Assembly: GCA_945903465.1 (NCBI GenBank)
Contig: CAMDOF010000024.1
Coordinates: forward strand, 1 to 62,965
DNA: 62,965 nucleotides
Source: Opitutus sp. GAS368
GTDB lineage: Bacteria; Verrucomicrobiota; Verrucomicrobiia; Opitutales; Opitutaceae
Direction: 5' to 3'
Shown here: positions 12,201 to 21,335 of the stretch, piece after piece
Layout of the letters: every line of letters begins with the position of its first letter
Position numbering within the stretch: the first letter of the stretch is position 1
Translations under genes and position numbers: made by a program
Notes under the pieces: model-generated
Database searches by the model: none
Told to the model about the DNA's origin: nothing
The model's input: the letters and a program-made list of their open reading frames with translations, nothing else

Positions 12201-14948
12201 ATCGACGAGATCTTGGAGGACGCGGAGCAACCGCTTGACGTCGTGGCGATGGAGTCCGGTGGTGGGTTCGTCGAGCAGGAGGAGGGCCCCCAGCGGGCGG
12301 CATTGGGCGGGAGACGCGGGGGCGGGGTGGCGTTGAAAAGTTCCGAGATAACGGATTAGCTTGAGGCGCTGGGATTCGCCCCCGCTGAGGGTGTTGAGCG
12401 GTTGCCCCAAGGTGAGATAGCCGAGGCCGACGGAGGCAAGACTGGCGAGACGAGCGTGAATCGCGGCATGTTCTGCGAAGAGCGGCAAGGCATCCGTGAT
12501 GCTGCGTGCGAGCAGGTCAGCGACGGAAAGACCTTGCCACTGGATGGCGAGCACCTCGGGTTTGAAGCGGCGAGACTCGCAGATGGGACAAGGCACGAAG
12601 ACGTCGGAAAGAAACTGCATCTCGACGCGTTCGTACCCGAGTCCGAGACAGTGATCGCACCGGCCATCACCGCTGTTGAAGGAGAAGCTTGCTGGACTGA
12701 AACCGGCGGCCTCCGCGGCGGGGGTCTCCGCATAGAGTTCCCGAATGAGCTCCCACGCCTCGGTGTAGACCGCAGGATTGGAGCGGGGCGTGCGGGCAAG
12801 GGGTGATTGGTCAACGAGGACGATTTCGCTGAATTCGAGATCGCCGGTGATGGCTTCGATCGACGCAGGGTCCTCCGCCATCTGGTGCCGTTGGGCGAGC
12901 AGACCTTGGTAGATGACATTATCCAAGAGTGTTGATTTACCGGAACCGGAAACGCCGCTGAGAGCGACGAGTCGTTGGAGGGGAATTTGGAACGACAGCC
13001 GAGCGAGATTATGTTTGGAGACGTTTTTGAAATGGAGCCAACGGGTGGTGGTGGCGAGTGGATGCACGGAGCGTCTTTGCGCTGGCGGGGCAATCGACTC
13101 TCGGCCGGAGAGATAAGCGCCGGTGATACTCTGGGGGGATTTCAGCATTTCGGCAACGGTGCCTTGAAATTGAATATGCCCACCGCGGCTGCCTGGTTCG
13201 GGGCCGACCTCGATCACGTGATCGGCTGATCGAATCATGGATTCGTCGTGTTCGACGACGATGACGGAATTACCGGCATCGGTGAGGGAACGAATAATCG
13301 AGATGAGGCGGTCGAGATCGCGTGGATGTAATCCGACGCTGGGTTCATCGAGAACAAACAACGTGTCGATGAGGGCAGTGCCGAGGCAACTGGTGAGATT
13401 GACGCGTTGCACCTCGCCGCCCGAAAGTGTTTTTGAGGGTCGATCCAAAGTGAGATAACCGAGGCCGACCTGCTGAAGATAACGGAGTCGGGAAATAATC
13501 GAATCGTACGCGAGAGCGGCGCTCCGCTCGGTTGGAACCGCGGTGGGGGCGGCCGATTCCAGGGCCAGGAGTTCGAGCAAATCACCGACAGGCAGCTGGT
13601 AGAGAGCGGGGAGGGTGCGCCCCTGCCATTGCCAGCAGAGCGCTTCGGGCTGGAGGCGCTGCCCACCGCAGACGGGACATGGATTGTAGGTGCGATAGCG
13701 AGAAAGGAAGACGCGCACATGCATTTTGTAGCTGGTCTTTTCCAGCCATCGAAAAAAACCCTTCACCCCGTACCAATATTCGGGCCACTGTTTGCCATTC
13801 GCTTCGCCATAGCCGGGCTCGCCGTCGATCACATAGCGCTGCTGCTCTGGGGGCAGGCTCGCGAACGGCACATCGGTGCGGATTTTTCGTTTCTTCGCGA
13901 AGACCAGAAAATCACGCTTGGAGTCGCCGTAGACCTCACTCTCCCAGCACTTGATCACGCCCTCGTTAAGAGACAGGGAGAGGTCGGGTAGCGCGAGTCG
14001 GTAATCAATATCGATAACGCGGCCAAAGCCGCGGCATTGGGGGCACGCCCCCAGAGGCGAGTTAAAGGAAAAGAGGGCAGGTGAGGCCGCGCGAAAAGTC
14101 CGCCCTGACTTGGGCGAATGGAGGCCGCGGGAGTAGTGGCCGATTTCGGGAAAGCCGGAAACGTTCGCTCCGGTTGGCGAGGTTCCGAACAGATGAACCT
14201 GCCCTTGGCCGAAGTGGCTGGCGGTCTCAACGGCTTCGAGAAAGCGTGACTCTTGAGCGGGCTCGATGGTGAGCCGGTCTTGGGCGACGAAAAGCTCGGT
14301 GGTTGTGGCGAGGCTGGCGGGATGAGCCGCCAGGTCTTCGAGACGATGGGGAACGTGGGTGCCGCTGGCGTCGGGCACGAGAACGCGCACATAGGATTGC
14401 CCCTGCAGATTTTTGATGATCTCAGGCCAGCTTAAATTCTGCGGCTTACTGACTTTAAACCCGACGACGACCGTGCGCCCGGCCTGAGTGGTCGTGACTT
14501 TGGTCCAGATCCGGCGCGGGTCATCATCCTCAATTTTTTCTCCGGTAGCCGGATCAAAGCACGAGGCCACGTGGCTGAACCACACTTTAAAAAAATCCGT
14601 GAGCTCCGTCATGGTGCCGACGGTCGAGCGGGAGGTCTTGACGGTATTGGTCTGCTCGATCGCGATGGAGGGCCGGATATTTTCGATGGAATCGACCTGG
14701 GGTTTATCGAGCAGTTCGAGGAACTGCCGCGTGTAGGCGCTGAATGTTTCGACGTAGCGGCGTTGGCCTTCGGCGTGGAGGGTATCGAAGACGAGCGAAG
14801 ATTTTCCCGCACCGCTCAGGCCGGTCACGACGACACAGCGCCCCAGCGGCACATCCAAGTCGAAGCCTTTGAGGTTATGCTGGCGGACGCCGCGGAGGCG
14901 GATGCATTCGAGGGTAGCGAGAGTGGAGACGTTAGCAGAAAAAGTCAC
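9171..14948 (-). CDS. uvrA: Double-length excinuclease ABC subunit A (tandem UvrA)
   Basis: DNA damage-recognition ATPase of nucleotide excision repair, 1925 residues, about twice the usual length. It contains four ABC modules, that is, two complete UvrA units in tandem. Walker A motifs lie near 43 (GLSGAGKSS), 664 and 1037 (both GVSGSGKST), and 1575 (GPSGAGKST). LSGGE signatures lie near 506, 852, 1417 and 1787. Zinc-finger Cys pairs are present in every module, including the C-x2-C...C-x2-C type in modules 2 (CDHC...CPIC) and 4 (CAAC...CDDC). The last Walker B reads LYLLEEP instead of DEP. The start is GTG at 14948, overlapping the TGA of a short upstream frame. Chlamydial UvrA is also doubled, which supports a PVC-group host. 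It overlaps a convergent response regulator by 41 bp. Confidence 0.93.
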   Translation of the reverse strand: MTFSANVSTLATLECIRLRGVRQHNLKGFDLDVPLGRCVVVTGLSGAGKSSLVFDTLHAEGQRRYVETFSAYTRQFLELLDKPQVDSIENIRPSIAIEQTNTVKTSRSTVGTMTELTDFFKVWFSHVASCFDPATGEKIEDDDPRRIWTKVTTTQAGRTVVVGFKVSKPQNLSWPEIIKNLQGQSYVRVLVPDASGTHVPHRLEDLAAHPASLATTTELFVAQDRLTIEPAQESRFLEAVETASHFGQGQVHLFGTSPTGANVSGFPEIGHYSRGLHSPKSGRTFRAASPALFSFNSPLGACPQCRGFGRVIDIDYRLALPDLSLSLNEGVIKCWESEVYGDSKRDFLVFAKKRKIRTDVPFASLPPEQQRYVIDGEPGYGEANGKQWPEYWYGVKGFFRWLEKTSYKMHVRVFLSRYRTYNPCPVCGGQRLQPEALCWQWQGRTLPALYQLPVGDLLELLALESAAPTAVPTERSAALAYDSIISRLRYLQQVGLGYLTLDRPSKTLSGGEVQRVNLTSCLGTALIDTLFVLDEPSVGLHPRDLDRLISIIRSLTDAGNSVIVVEHDESMIRSADHVIEVGPEPGSRGGHIQFQGTVAEMLKSPQSITGAYLSGRESIAPPAQRRSVHPLATTTRWLHFKNVSKHNLARLSFQIPLQRLVALSGVSGSGKSTLLDNVIYQGLLAQRHQMAEDPASIEAITGDLEFSEIVLVDQSPLARTPRSNPAVYTEAWELIRELYAETPAAEAAGFSPASFSFNSGDGRCDHCLGLGYERVEMQFLSDVFVPCPICESRRFKPEVLAIQWQGLSVADLLARSITDALPLFAEHAAIHARLASLASVGLGYLTLGQPLNTLSGGESQRLKLIRYLGTFQRHPAPASPAQCRPLGALLLLDEPTTGLHRHDVKRLLRVLQDLVDHGHSVVVIEHNLDVLKSADWLIEIGPEAGAQGGQIVAAGPPEVVAAAATATSPFLRAALGLDERTAHLVPLAFAAETAALYATAPRLNPTPAPLGLSIAGARENNLKNISLTIPHRQLNVVTGVSGSGKSTLAFDIIFAEGQRRFMESMSPYARQFVEQLPRPAVDRLTGIPPTVAIEQRVTRGSRKSTVATITEVAQYLRLLYARLGVQHHPDTGKPVMPLSVAALRTLLNRALSTSPLAKKAKHLYLCAPLIRGRKGHHQPIATWIADQGFELMRADGQLGRVDAFQKLDRYREHDIEVVVADLKHEPRPEPALATALRLGRGACFLLTPDGKILSWFSTTRTDVETGESFPELDPKNFSFNSPRGWCPTCRGHGRVFPWMLVPADDSDDESVTRLREFGLDAAEDMTDAGQACPECAGARLNRIGRAVKLHFKNRQAPMALPELLGNVPSRLLAHLRALELDARGRLIVQDILPQIEERLKFLDQVGLGYLAMSRPTETLSGGEAQRIRLAAQLGSNLSGVLYVLDEPSIGLHARDNDRLIATLQTLRAKGNTLLVVEHDDELMEQADQIIDLGPGAGIHGGELLAIGTPAEIKTNARSLTGHFLAKGLAHPLRGAYRPIPPTARHAEWLTLSAITFRNLQGFDLRLPLGRLIIAAGPSGAGKSTLFRDVVHPAVGYAISQKKSQLTGREFVKVTKFTTDEFGIVGTPALTPFTQLTGAGGFKAVIEVDQSPIGKTPRSTPATYLGIFDRIRQFFAELPEAKIRGFTASRFSFNTTGGRCAACTGAGRIKLEMAFMPDAYLPCDDCGGDRYGRDLADITWKGKNIGAVLKLTFEEATTFFDFHSQLAQVCQLMVDCGLGYLTLGQSSPTLSGGEAQRLKLVTELSTGLATYRERRRGEPPRNLYLLEEPTIGLHLSDCERLIKVLHSLVEQGHTVVVIEHHLDLILEADYIVELGPVGGPDGGRLVYQGPLAGLLKVKASPTAPYLRAKLQKFPTASRPAPSRHRD

Positions 14949-15316
14949 GCGCCCACAAAGTGAATCCCGCCGCGAAACGCAAATAGATGAGTGCTCTTGG
15001 CGGGGGCGTCTGTGCCGGGCGCGGCGAATTCGACGCTGGCAAGGGTCATCAAGAGTCGACGAATCCCTTTCGCACTGGCGACGAGGCTTCGGCGTGGCTG
15101 GACGCGGGCAAAGCGATTTCGCCCAACCCCACCACCTTCGGCGGCGGCACCGCTGTGGCCAACGTGAATAGTCTGGGGAGAGGAACCCACGCTCGATGGG
15201 CTCAGCTGGTCGCTCACTTTAGTGTCATCCGAGGAGAACTGATCCCGGGTGGAGCGCGCGCGAAGGAGGCAAATCGGGTCAGACTCGTTTCCGTGGTTGG
15301 GAGGATTTTCTATCAC
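14945..15316 (-). CDS. Doubtful small ORF coupled to uvrA
   Basis: A 123-residue open frame whose TGA overlaps the GTG start of uvrA (GTGA at 14945..14948). No domain is recognised and the composition is unremarkable (Ser/Gly/Ala-rich centre). It may encode a leader whose translation feeds uvrA, or it may be chance. The opposite strand is also open at 14987..15343, so coding potential here is weak evidence. Confidence 0.22.
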   Translation of the reverse strand: MIENPPNHGNESDPICLLRARSTRDQFSSDDTKVSDQLSPSSVGSSPQTIHVGHSGAAAEGGGVGRNRFARVQPRRSLVASAKGIRRLLMTLASVEFAAPGTDAPAKSTHLFAFRGGIHFVGA

Positions 15317-15562
15317 ATAATTTTTCTAGCTCCAGCCCGGTGATGGTTGATTCCGGAATCCGTGGGTCGGTGTGAGGAGGTGCCCGACCCTGCGCGAAGA
15401 TTGATCTCAGCAGCCTCGGTGCGAGAGCCGGCGCGCGACGCCAAATGGATAAAATGGCGGAGGCGGCGCGGGCCGTCCGGCCGGGGCCCGCGCGGATAAA
15501 TCTTCGAGCGAGAGGCCTTAGCGCGGAGAGATGGGGTGTGGCGGTCGGATGGGTGCGCTGAA
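14949..15562. other. Non-coding or uncertain region upstream of uvrA
   Basis: About 610 bp between uvrA and the ceramidase-like gene. Apart from the doubtful 123-codon frame (14945..15316) and a strong GC inverted repeat at 15466..15493, I see no gene, RNA or promoter that I can support. Confidence 0.45.
15466..15493 (-). terminator. GC-rich hairpin downstream of the ceramidase-like gene
   Basis: A 9-bp perfect inverted repeat (gcgcgggcc at 15466..15474 and ggcccgcgc at 15485..15493) with a 10-nt loop lies about 70 bp past the stop of the 15563..17002 gene. No U run follows on either strand, so it may stabilise the 3' end rather than terminate transcription. Confidence 0.35.
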
Positions 15563-17002
15563 TTATTTTGCGAGGCTGGCGAGCATCTCCTGGAGGTTTT
15601 GAGTGATTTTCGTGGCGGCGGCGACTTCGAGGTAACTGCTCCGGGCGCGCCACGTTTCGTAGCCGCCCAACTCGTGTTGAGCGGTGGTGGGCAGATAGCC
15701 GTTGTAACCGTTGGCGAGGGAAATGGTGAAGTGATCGTCGAGAACTTTACGAGACTTCAGCTCGAGTCCGATTTCGACAAAAACCTCGCACGGGATGGCG
15801 GCGATGGTGAGCCCGCCGATGCGATGGGCTTGGAGTTTGACGGGGACTTGTTCGGGGAACGACTCCAGCAGCAACGCCTCCCGTGCGTAGATGGCTTTTC
15901 GGTTGCTGAATTGACCGTCTTGATCGCGAGGGGTGGTCGCGATAATTTCCCGGGCCCGCGCCAATTCAACCGCGCTCGCCTTGCGGACGGTGAGCGAAAG
16001 ATCGCGCTCGGTGGACGCGAGCCGGGCGGTGCTTTTCCATTGCAATTTATCCCACGCGCGGAGGGCGGCGTCGCCCACGGATTTAGCGACCGCCGCGATT
16101 TGCTCGCCGGGCCCGCGTTTCGGCCCGCCGGCGGCGTAGTTGACGTTGTTGATGTTGCCGCTGGTCCCGTTGCTCATGATCCCGACGAAGGCCGGTTTCC
16201 TTGCGTAGCGTGCGTCGGTGGCGTGAAGGCGGCGGGTAATTTCCTGCGCAAAGGCGCCGAAGTAGTCGGCCGAGATGGCGGGGAGACCGCCGACGTAGTG
16301 GAGGCTGTAGTTGGCGAAGACGGCGATGGGGCGACCGTCCGCTTGGGCGCGGGCAGCGAGGATCGATACCTCAGGATCGACGGGGCCGGAGGGTTGGGAG
16401 ACCTTGGAGTTGTTGAAGCCGGGGTTCATCCAGGCGCGATCCCGGGAGCTCTCGAAGGGATTTTCGTAAGAGGCGTCGGCCTTGACCAGCCAGCGCCGAT
16501 TAAAGACCTGCGTGGCATCTTGGTCCTTGCTCCAAGCGAGCTCGGCGGGTTCGAGATTCTGATGGGCCTGAATGAGACTACGAGCGATGCGGGCAGGGAC
16601 TTCGGCAACGTACGCGGGATCGGGATCGCTCTGGAAAACACTCGCCAACGTGGCGCAGCTGTGGGAATGCGTGGCGCTGATTAAAAAATGACTGGTGGGA
16701 ACGCCGGTGGCGCGGGCGGCGAGCGCCTTGGCGGCCTCGACGATCTCACGCGGAATCATGCAGGCATCGACCACGCACAAGATGATTTCCGTCCGGCCAT
16801 CGCTGACGGCGAGGCTGCGGGCATACATGGGATCGTTGACGGTTTTGGCGAAATTGCCCTTGGTGCTACCGTTGATTGGCGACGGCAGTTGGCGCGGCGT
16901 GATATCTTGAGCGAACGCGCCTGCTTGGAGGTTGGCCGCGTGGGCGGTGAGCTGAAAAGCCGCAAGGGCTAGGAGGATAACCGAACGGGGAGGACACATC
17001 AT
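15563..17002 (-). CDS. Secreted neutral/alkaline ceramidase-like protein
   Basis: A 479-residue protein with a signal peptide (residues of about 1-22, ending TAHA). It resembles the N-terminal catalytic domain of neutral/alkaline non-lysosomal ceramidases, which are zinc amidases. Family-like segments are 'FAQDITP' at the start, the metal-binding ATHSHS near 110, NYSLHYVGG near 230, MSNGTSGNINNV near 275 and, late, NGYNGYLPT followed by GGYETW. Many environmental members of this family in Verrucomicrobiota and Planctomycetota are annotated this way without known substrates, so sphingolipid hydrolysis should not be assumed. The gene is monocistronic on the minus strand. The region upstream carries tandem repeats rather than a clear promoter. 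Confidence 0.78.
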   Translation of the reverse strand: MMCPPRSVILLALAAFQLTAHAANLQAGAFAQDITPRQLPSPINGSTKGNFAKTVNDPMYARSLAVSDGRTEIILCVVDACMIPREIVEAAKALAARATGVPTSHFLISATHSHSCATLASVFQSDPDPAYVAEVPARIARSLIQAHQNLEPAELAWSKDQDATQVFNRRWLVKADASYENPFESSRDRAWMNPGFNNSKVSQPSGPVDPEVSILAARAQADGRPIAVFANYSLHYVGGLPAISADYFGAFAQEITRRLHATDARYARKPAFVGIMSNGTSGNINNVNYAAGGPKRGPGEQIAAVAKSVGDAALRAWDKLQWKSTARLASTERDLSLTVRKASAVELARAREIIATTPRDQDGQFSNRKAIYAREALLLESFPEQVPVKLQAHRIGGLTIAAIPCEVFVEIGLELKSRKVLDDHFTISLANGYNGYLPTTAQHELGGYETWRARSSYLEVAAATKITQNLQEMLASLAK

Positions 17003-17211
17003 AGGTTGGGGGAATAAAGTGGTTTGGAAGTGGCTCCTTGCTGCCAGCCGAGACGCCGGTCCGCCAAGGGAGCGGGGCGAGTCGCCGAGGCTTGGATCCG
17101 GTTGACTGGGAGTGGCGAGCGCACCGGCTAAAGGGAAGAAAGTGCCGAGGATTTACGGATGCCGGCACGACGAAAGCAACCTGAGAAGCGGAAAGATTTT
17201 CTGGGCAAGTG

Positions 17212-17286
17212 CCCTGAGTTCACCGAGCCTGAATTCGCCGAGCCTGAGTGCGCCGGGCCTCGGTTCGCCGGGCCTGAGTGCCCTGG
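17212..17286. repeat. 15-bp tandem repeat, five units
   Basis: Five head-to-tail units at 17212, 17227, 17242, 17257 and 17272, consensus gcctgagttcgccgg with one to four differences per unit. The 15-bp period keeps all frames open and yields five-residue repeats in each frame. Confidence 0.85.
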
Positions 17287-17553
17287 GTGCTGGCGTGGCG
17301 GCGGGAACATTTTCCTGCGCAAACGCCCAAGTTTGGCGAAATGATGGGGAGCGACGAGCACGGCGAGGAAATGGCCGGGCGAGGTAGCTGGGTGAGGGTG
17401 GGTGGCTGGCCGACGCGGAAGCGCGATGCAGTGGGTGGCGGGGCTGGGTGACAATTAAGCAATGAAGGCGGCGGTGGCAGGTGCGGGTCGCGTGTATTTG
17501 ATTAAGAACTACGGTGGACCGCTCCTGGAAAAAAGCTGATTTCCAAGTTGACC

Positions 17554-17645
17554 GGCGGCTGGCGCTGGGGCGCGGCGGTTGGCACTGGGGCTCGGCGATT
17601 GGCACTGGGGCTCGGCGATTGGCGCTGGGTCTCGGCGATTGGCGG
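17554..17645. repeat. 20-bp tandem repeat, about four and a half units
   Basis: Units start at 17554, 17574, 17594, 17614 and (partial) 17634, consensus ggcgattggcactggggctc. The period is not a multiple of three. Divergence between units is low, so the array looks young. There are no spacers, so it is not CRISPR. Confidence 0.85.
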
Positions 17646-17767
17646 CCGCTGGGTGTGCCGTGGTGATCATTGAGGGAATGGAATCGGTGGACACGGTGGT
17701 TAATTGTGTCTCTGATGAAAGCCGTCGCATTTTCCCCACGATGGCAAAAATTATTTTTTTTCAGACG

Positions 17768-20218
17768 ATGGCTTCGGCCGGGTCTTGGTCAACGGTGAGC
17801 GTGAAGTTGCTCGAAAGAGCAGCGTGGCGGTTGTCGGGGGCCGGGTGGGTCTGTTTTCGGCAATACGCGGCCCGTCTTTTTGATGTTTTTGAAAGTGGGC
17901 GGATTCTGCGGCTGGGGTGGGTTTGGTCGCTCGTTGGGCTGCTTGGGGCGAGTGGGCAGCCGGCGCTTCCTGGGACGGAAGCGCTGGCGCCAGCGAGTGA
18001 TCGGTCAGAACGGATGGTGGCGGGCATCGGGCGTTTTTTGGATGCGGAGATCGCGGCTTCTGAGCGTGGGCGTGAGCGTTTTTGGCGGCCGGATTTTCAG
18101 TCGCGGGTGGATTATGAAAAATCGCTGGCTCCGAATCGGGCGCGGTTGGCGAAAATTTTGGGAGTGGTGGATGAGCGGGTGAGTTTGCCGAGCATGGAGT
18201 ATGCCGGGGATGTGACCTTGGGGGCGAAGTTGGCGGAGACAGCGGGAATGATTGCTTATGCGGTGCGTTGGCCGGTTTTGGTTGGGGTGATGGGAGAAGG
18301 GGTGTGGTTGCGCCCGAAAGGGCCGACGCGGGCGCGGGTGGTGGCGGTGCCGGATGCGGATCAGACCCCCGAGATGATTGCGGGATTGGTGCCGGGAGTG
18401 CCCGGGGCGTATCATTATGCGCGGTGGCTGGCGGAGAGTGGCTGCGAAGTGATTGTGCCGACGTTGATCAACCGCGCGGACGACTACGCGGGGAACGTGC
18501 GTTTAGGAAGGCTGACGAACCAACCGCACCGGGAATGGATTTATCGGCAGGCGTATGTCGTGGGGCGGCACGTGATCGGTTATGAGGTGCAAAAGATTTT
18601 GGCGGTGGTGGATTGGTTTTCGAGGGAAGGCGCGGGGGCGCGTGTGCCGATCGGGATCACGGGCTGGGGTGAAGGCGGCCTGTTGGCGCTAGCTGCAGCC
18701 GCGTTAGATGGGAGGATTGAGGCCGCTTTGGTGAGCGGATATTTTGGGCCCCGCGAAAAGATTGGCGAGGAGCCGATTTATCGGAATGTGTTTGGGTTAT
18801 TGCGGGAGTTTGGTGACGCCGAGATGGCGCGGTTGATCGTGCCGCGCGCGCTGATCGTGGAAATCGCGCCGGGGCCGGAGGTGGCGGGTCCGCCGCTTGC
18901 GCGGGTGCGTCGTGCGGGCGCGGCTCCCGGCCGGCTCGTCACGCCGGCCGCAGCCGCGGTGCGGGCCGAGGTGGCGCGGGCGCAGCGATTGGCGGGGCCG
19001 TTCTCCGCGGCGATCCAAGGGCTGGAAGCAGGACCGATGGCCGGCGAGACGCTGGCGCGGTTCTGGGCGGCGCTGAGCCCGGGGAGTGGGCCGGCGGCCT
19101 CGCTGGGTGGGGCCGCGGAAGTGGCGTGGGGAGCGGAGGCGATGGCGTTGGCGGCGGCGGAGCGGCAACGGCGGCAAGTGGGCGAGTTGCAGGCCTTCAC
19201 TCAGCGGCAGCTCGGGCTGGCGCAAGGGGTGCGTGAGGCTTTTTTTTGGCAGAAAGTTCCGGTGACGACACCAGCGGATTGGCGGGAAGCGACGCGCGGG
19301 TTTCGGGATAAATTTTGGGAAGATGTGATTGGCAAATTTCCGGTGGGGCAACGAGCGCCGCGGGCGCGGACGCGTTGGCTGAGCGAAGAGGCGCAATGGA
19401 CGGCCTACGAAGTGGTGTTGGATGTTTTACCGGAAGTGGAGGCGTGGGGATATTTATTACTGCCGAAAGGCATGCGGCCGGGTGAGCGGCGGCCGGTGGT
19501 AGTCGCCCAGCATGGGTTGGAAGGATTGCCGATGGACGTGATCGATCCCGATCCCACGCATCGTGCGTACGGCTATTACAAAGCCTTTGCGGCGCGTTTG
19601 GCGGAGCGCGGTTTCATTGTCTTCGCGCCGCATAATCCCTATCGCGGAGAAGACGCTTTTCGCTGGCTGCAGCGAAAAGCCAATCCCTTGGGAAAATCGC
19701 TGTACTCCATCATTCTCGCTCAGCACGAAGTCATCCTGGACTGGCTCGCGACGCAGCCGCACGTCGACGCAACGCGGATGGGGTTTTATGGGCTCTCCTA
19801 CGGGGGCAAGACCGCGATGCGTGTCCCGGCGCTCCTGGATCGTTATGCGCTCTCGATCTGCTCGGCGGATTTCAACGAGTGGATTTACAAGCTGATGACC
19901 ACGGAATGGGGGGGGAGTTATATGTTTACGAAGGAGTGGGAGATTCCTGATTTTGATTTGGGGAACACGTTTGGCTACGCGGAGATGGCCGCGTTGATTG
20001 CACCGCGGCCGTTTATGGTTGAGCGCGGGCACGATGACGGTGTGGGTACGGATGAGTGGGTGGCGTTTGAATATGCCAAGGTGAATCGACTGTATAGTCG
20101 CCTGAAGATTCCGGAGCGAACGGCGATCGAGTACTTTGTGGGACCGCACACGATCAACGGCGTGGGTACGTTTAAGTTCTTGCATCGTCATCTCAATTGG
20201 CCGGAGCCAACTCCGTGA
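17768..20218 (+). CDS. Large secreted alpha/beta hydrolase with a degenerate N-terminal hydrolase domain
   Basis: I use the ATG at 17768 (816 residues). The open frame extends to 17579 through repeat DNA, and a later start just before the hydrophobic segment (RLGWVWSLVGLLGASG, about residues 45-60) is possible. That segment looks like a signal peptide. The C-terminal half is an active-looking alpha/beta hydrolase of the dienelactone hydrolase/acetyl xylan esterase type: QHGLEG oxyanion region, nucleophile in GLSYGGK near 676, acid in RGHDDGV near 755, His in GPHTING near 792. The N-terminal half resembles a second hydrolase core, but its nucleophile elbow reads GWGEGG with no serine, so it is probably inactive. 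The substrate is unknown. It is transcribed convergently with the following amidohydrolase gene. Confidence 0.75.
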   Translation: MASAGSWSTVSVKLLERAAWRLSGAGWVCFRQYAARLFDVFESGRILRLGWVWSLVGLLGASGQPALPGTEALAPASDRSERMVAGIGRFLDAEIAASERGRERFWRPDFQSRVDYEKSLAPNRARLAKILGVVDERVSLPSMEYAGDVTLGAKLAETAGMIAYAVRWPVLVGVMGEGVWLRPKGPTRARVVAVPDADQTPEMIAGLVPGVPGAYHYARWLAESGCEVIVPTLINRADDYAGNVRLGRLTNQPHREWIYRQAYVVGRHVIGYEVQKILAVVDWFSREGAGARVPIGITGWGEGGLLALAAAALDGRIEAALVSGYFGPREKIGEEPIYRNVFGLLREFGDAEMARLIVPRALIVEIAPGPEVAGPPLARVRRAGAAPGRLVTPAAAAVRAEVARAQRLAGPFSAAIQGLEAGPMAGETLARFWAALSPGSGPAASLGGAAEVAWGAEAMALAAAERQRRQVGELQAFTQRQLGLAQGVREAFFWQKVPVTTPADWREATRGFRDKFWEDVIGKFPVGQRAPRARTRWLSEEAQWTAYEVVLDVLPEVEAWGYLLLPKGMRPGERRPVVVAQHGLEGLPMDVIDPDPTHRAYGYYKAFAARLAERGFIVFAPHNPYRGEDAFRWLQRKANPLGKSLYSIILAQHEVILDWLATQPHVDATRMGFYGLSYGGKTAMRVPALLDRYALSICSADFNEWIYKLMTTEWGGSYMFTKEWEIPDFDLGNTFGYAEMAALIAPRPFMVERGHDDGVGTDEWVAFEYAKVNRLYSRLKIPERTAIEYFVGPHTINGVGTFKFLHRHLNWPEPTP

Positions 20219-20319
20219 GCCCGCGCGGTGCGCCGGGGAAGGTCGGCCCGCGCGTCGTCACGGGCGGTTGACCGGTGGCAAAGGAGCGGCGCTCCCGCCA
20301 GAGCGTTCGGAAATGTTTA

Positions 20320-21261
20320 TCAGACGGGAGGCAGCCAGCGGCGCGCGTTACCCTGCATGATCGCGTTGAGCTGAGGGCGGTCGAGGGGCGACTCCATGAG
20401 TTTGAGGACGGCGGTTTCGACGGGGAAGTACGGCGCGTGGGAACCGAAAAAAACGCGCTCAAGTGGCACGCGGGCGGCTGATCCGCTCGGCGCTGAGCCG
20501 ATCATCCGACCGATCGCGCCATTCCCCTCCCAGCGGGAAAGATCGAGATGGGCGGGGGTCTCCGCCATCAAGGCTTGCAAGTCGCTACCCTGCACATTGC
20601 CGCTGAAGTGCAAGAGCTGGACCTTCGCTCCGGGGGCGGCTTGCAACGGAGCGATCAGTGGGCGGGCGTCGAGCGTCTCTAATTTAATGAGCGGGTGATG
20701 CACTCGGGGATCTTCCATCTGAAAAACAATCTGAAGAATCAGGCCGCGCTCGCGGACCATCGCGATGAGTGGGGCGAGGCCGGGATGTTTTAAGTTGAAA
20801 GGCTGGTAGCCCGGGTAGATGCGCAGGCCGGGCATATGGTGCACTTCATGACAGCGGCGAACGTCTTCCTCCCAATCGGCCCAGGCGAGATTAACGGTGC
20901 CAAATGGACGCAGAAAGCCCGGGGCCTGCTCGCGGCACTCGGTCGCGAGGCGCTCATTAACGCCAGCGATGTCCTTGTGTAGGAGCGCTTCGAAACTACC
21001 GGCCCACGCTTCGATGATGTGATGTTGGCGGAGCTTCGCGACGAGGGCGGGGGTCTCGGAGTATTTGAGCTTGCGAAACGGCCACTGGAATAGGGTGACG
21101 TTCGTGTCGATGATTCCAGGCGAGTTTTTCGTGAGCGGGGCCGGCTTGGCCGGTGGCGTGGTGGCGGCGGCCAGCGCGGTGCCCGTGGCGTGTGCGAGGC
21201 TCAGGGCGGCGCCGGTGCCGAGGGAGTTCTTGATGAATTGGCGGCGGTCGAAAAGATTCAT
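20320..21261 (-). CDS. Amidohydrolase-family (TIM-barrel) protein with export signal
   Basis: A 313-residue protein with a Tat-like signal (DRRQFIKNSLGTGAALSLA at 5-23). The body fits the amidohydrolase-2 superfamily: it opens with 'IIDTNVTLFQWPF', where the usual D-x-H-x-H has become D-T-N-V-T, so the first metal-binding histidines are missing. Later motifs are GLRIYPGYQPF, QLLHFSGNVQG and 'FFGSHAPYFP' with the strand-8 GS in place of GSD. Loss of metal ligands suggests a changed or lost catalytic role. It is probably co-transcribed with the related gene 74 bp upstream (21336..22223). Confidence 0.75.
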   Translation of the reverse strand: MNLFDRRQFIKNSLGTGAALSLAHATGTALAAATTPPAKPAPLTKNSPGIIDTNVTLFQWPFRKLKYSETPALVAKLRQHHIIEAWAGSFEALLHKDIAGVNERLATECREQAPGFLRPFGTVNLAWADWEEDVRRCHEVHHMPGLRIYPGYQPFNLKHPGLAPLIAMVRERGLILQIVFQMEDPRVHHPLIKLETLDARPLIAPLQAAPGAKVQLLHFSGNVQGSDLQALMAETPAHLDLSRWEGNGAIGRMIGSAPSGSAARVPLERVFFGSHAPYFPVETAVLKLMESPLDRPQLNAIMQGNARRWLPPV

Positions 21262-21335
21262 GGGAGCAGCGGAAGATCAGTCGGGTGGTCGCGGTCGTCA
21301 GACCGATGGGAGTGAAGTGAGCGGCGGAGAGCGTC

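Larger units (their letters stand above)
17003..17767. other. Long intergenic region with two unrelated tandem-repeat arrays
   Basis: About 765 bp between divergent genes. It contains a 15-bp array (17212..17286), a 20-bp array (17554..17645) and no protein with recognisable features. Open frames through the arrays give only pentapeptide-like low-complexity products. Position 17754..17761 carries a run of eight T. Confidence 0.5.

Noticed and set aside
14987..15343. 118-codon plus-strand frame upstream of uvrA
   Set aside because: No homology signal, opposite strand equally open, no ribosome-binding site.
17153..17605. 150-codon minus-strand frame with pentapeptide-like repeats
   Set aside because: The periodicity comes from the 15-bp DNA repeat. 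All frames show it and no signal or domain is present.
17212..17645. Possible CRISPR array in the repeat-rich intergenic region
   Set aside because: The repeats are directly head to tail with no unique spacers, and no cas genes are in the window.
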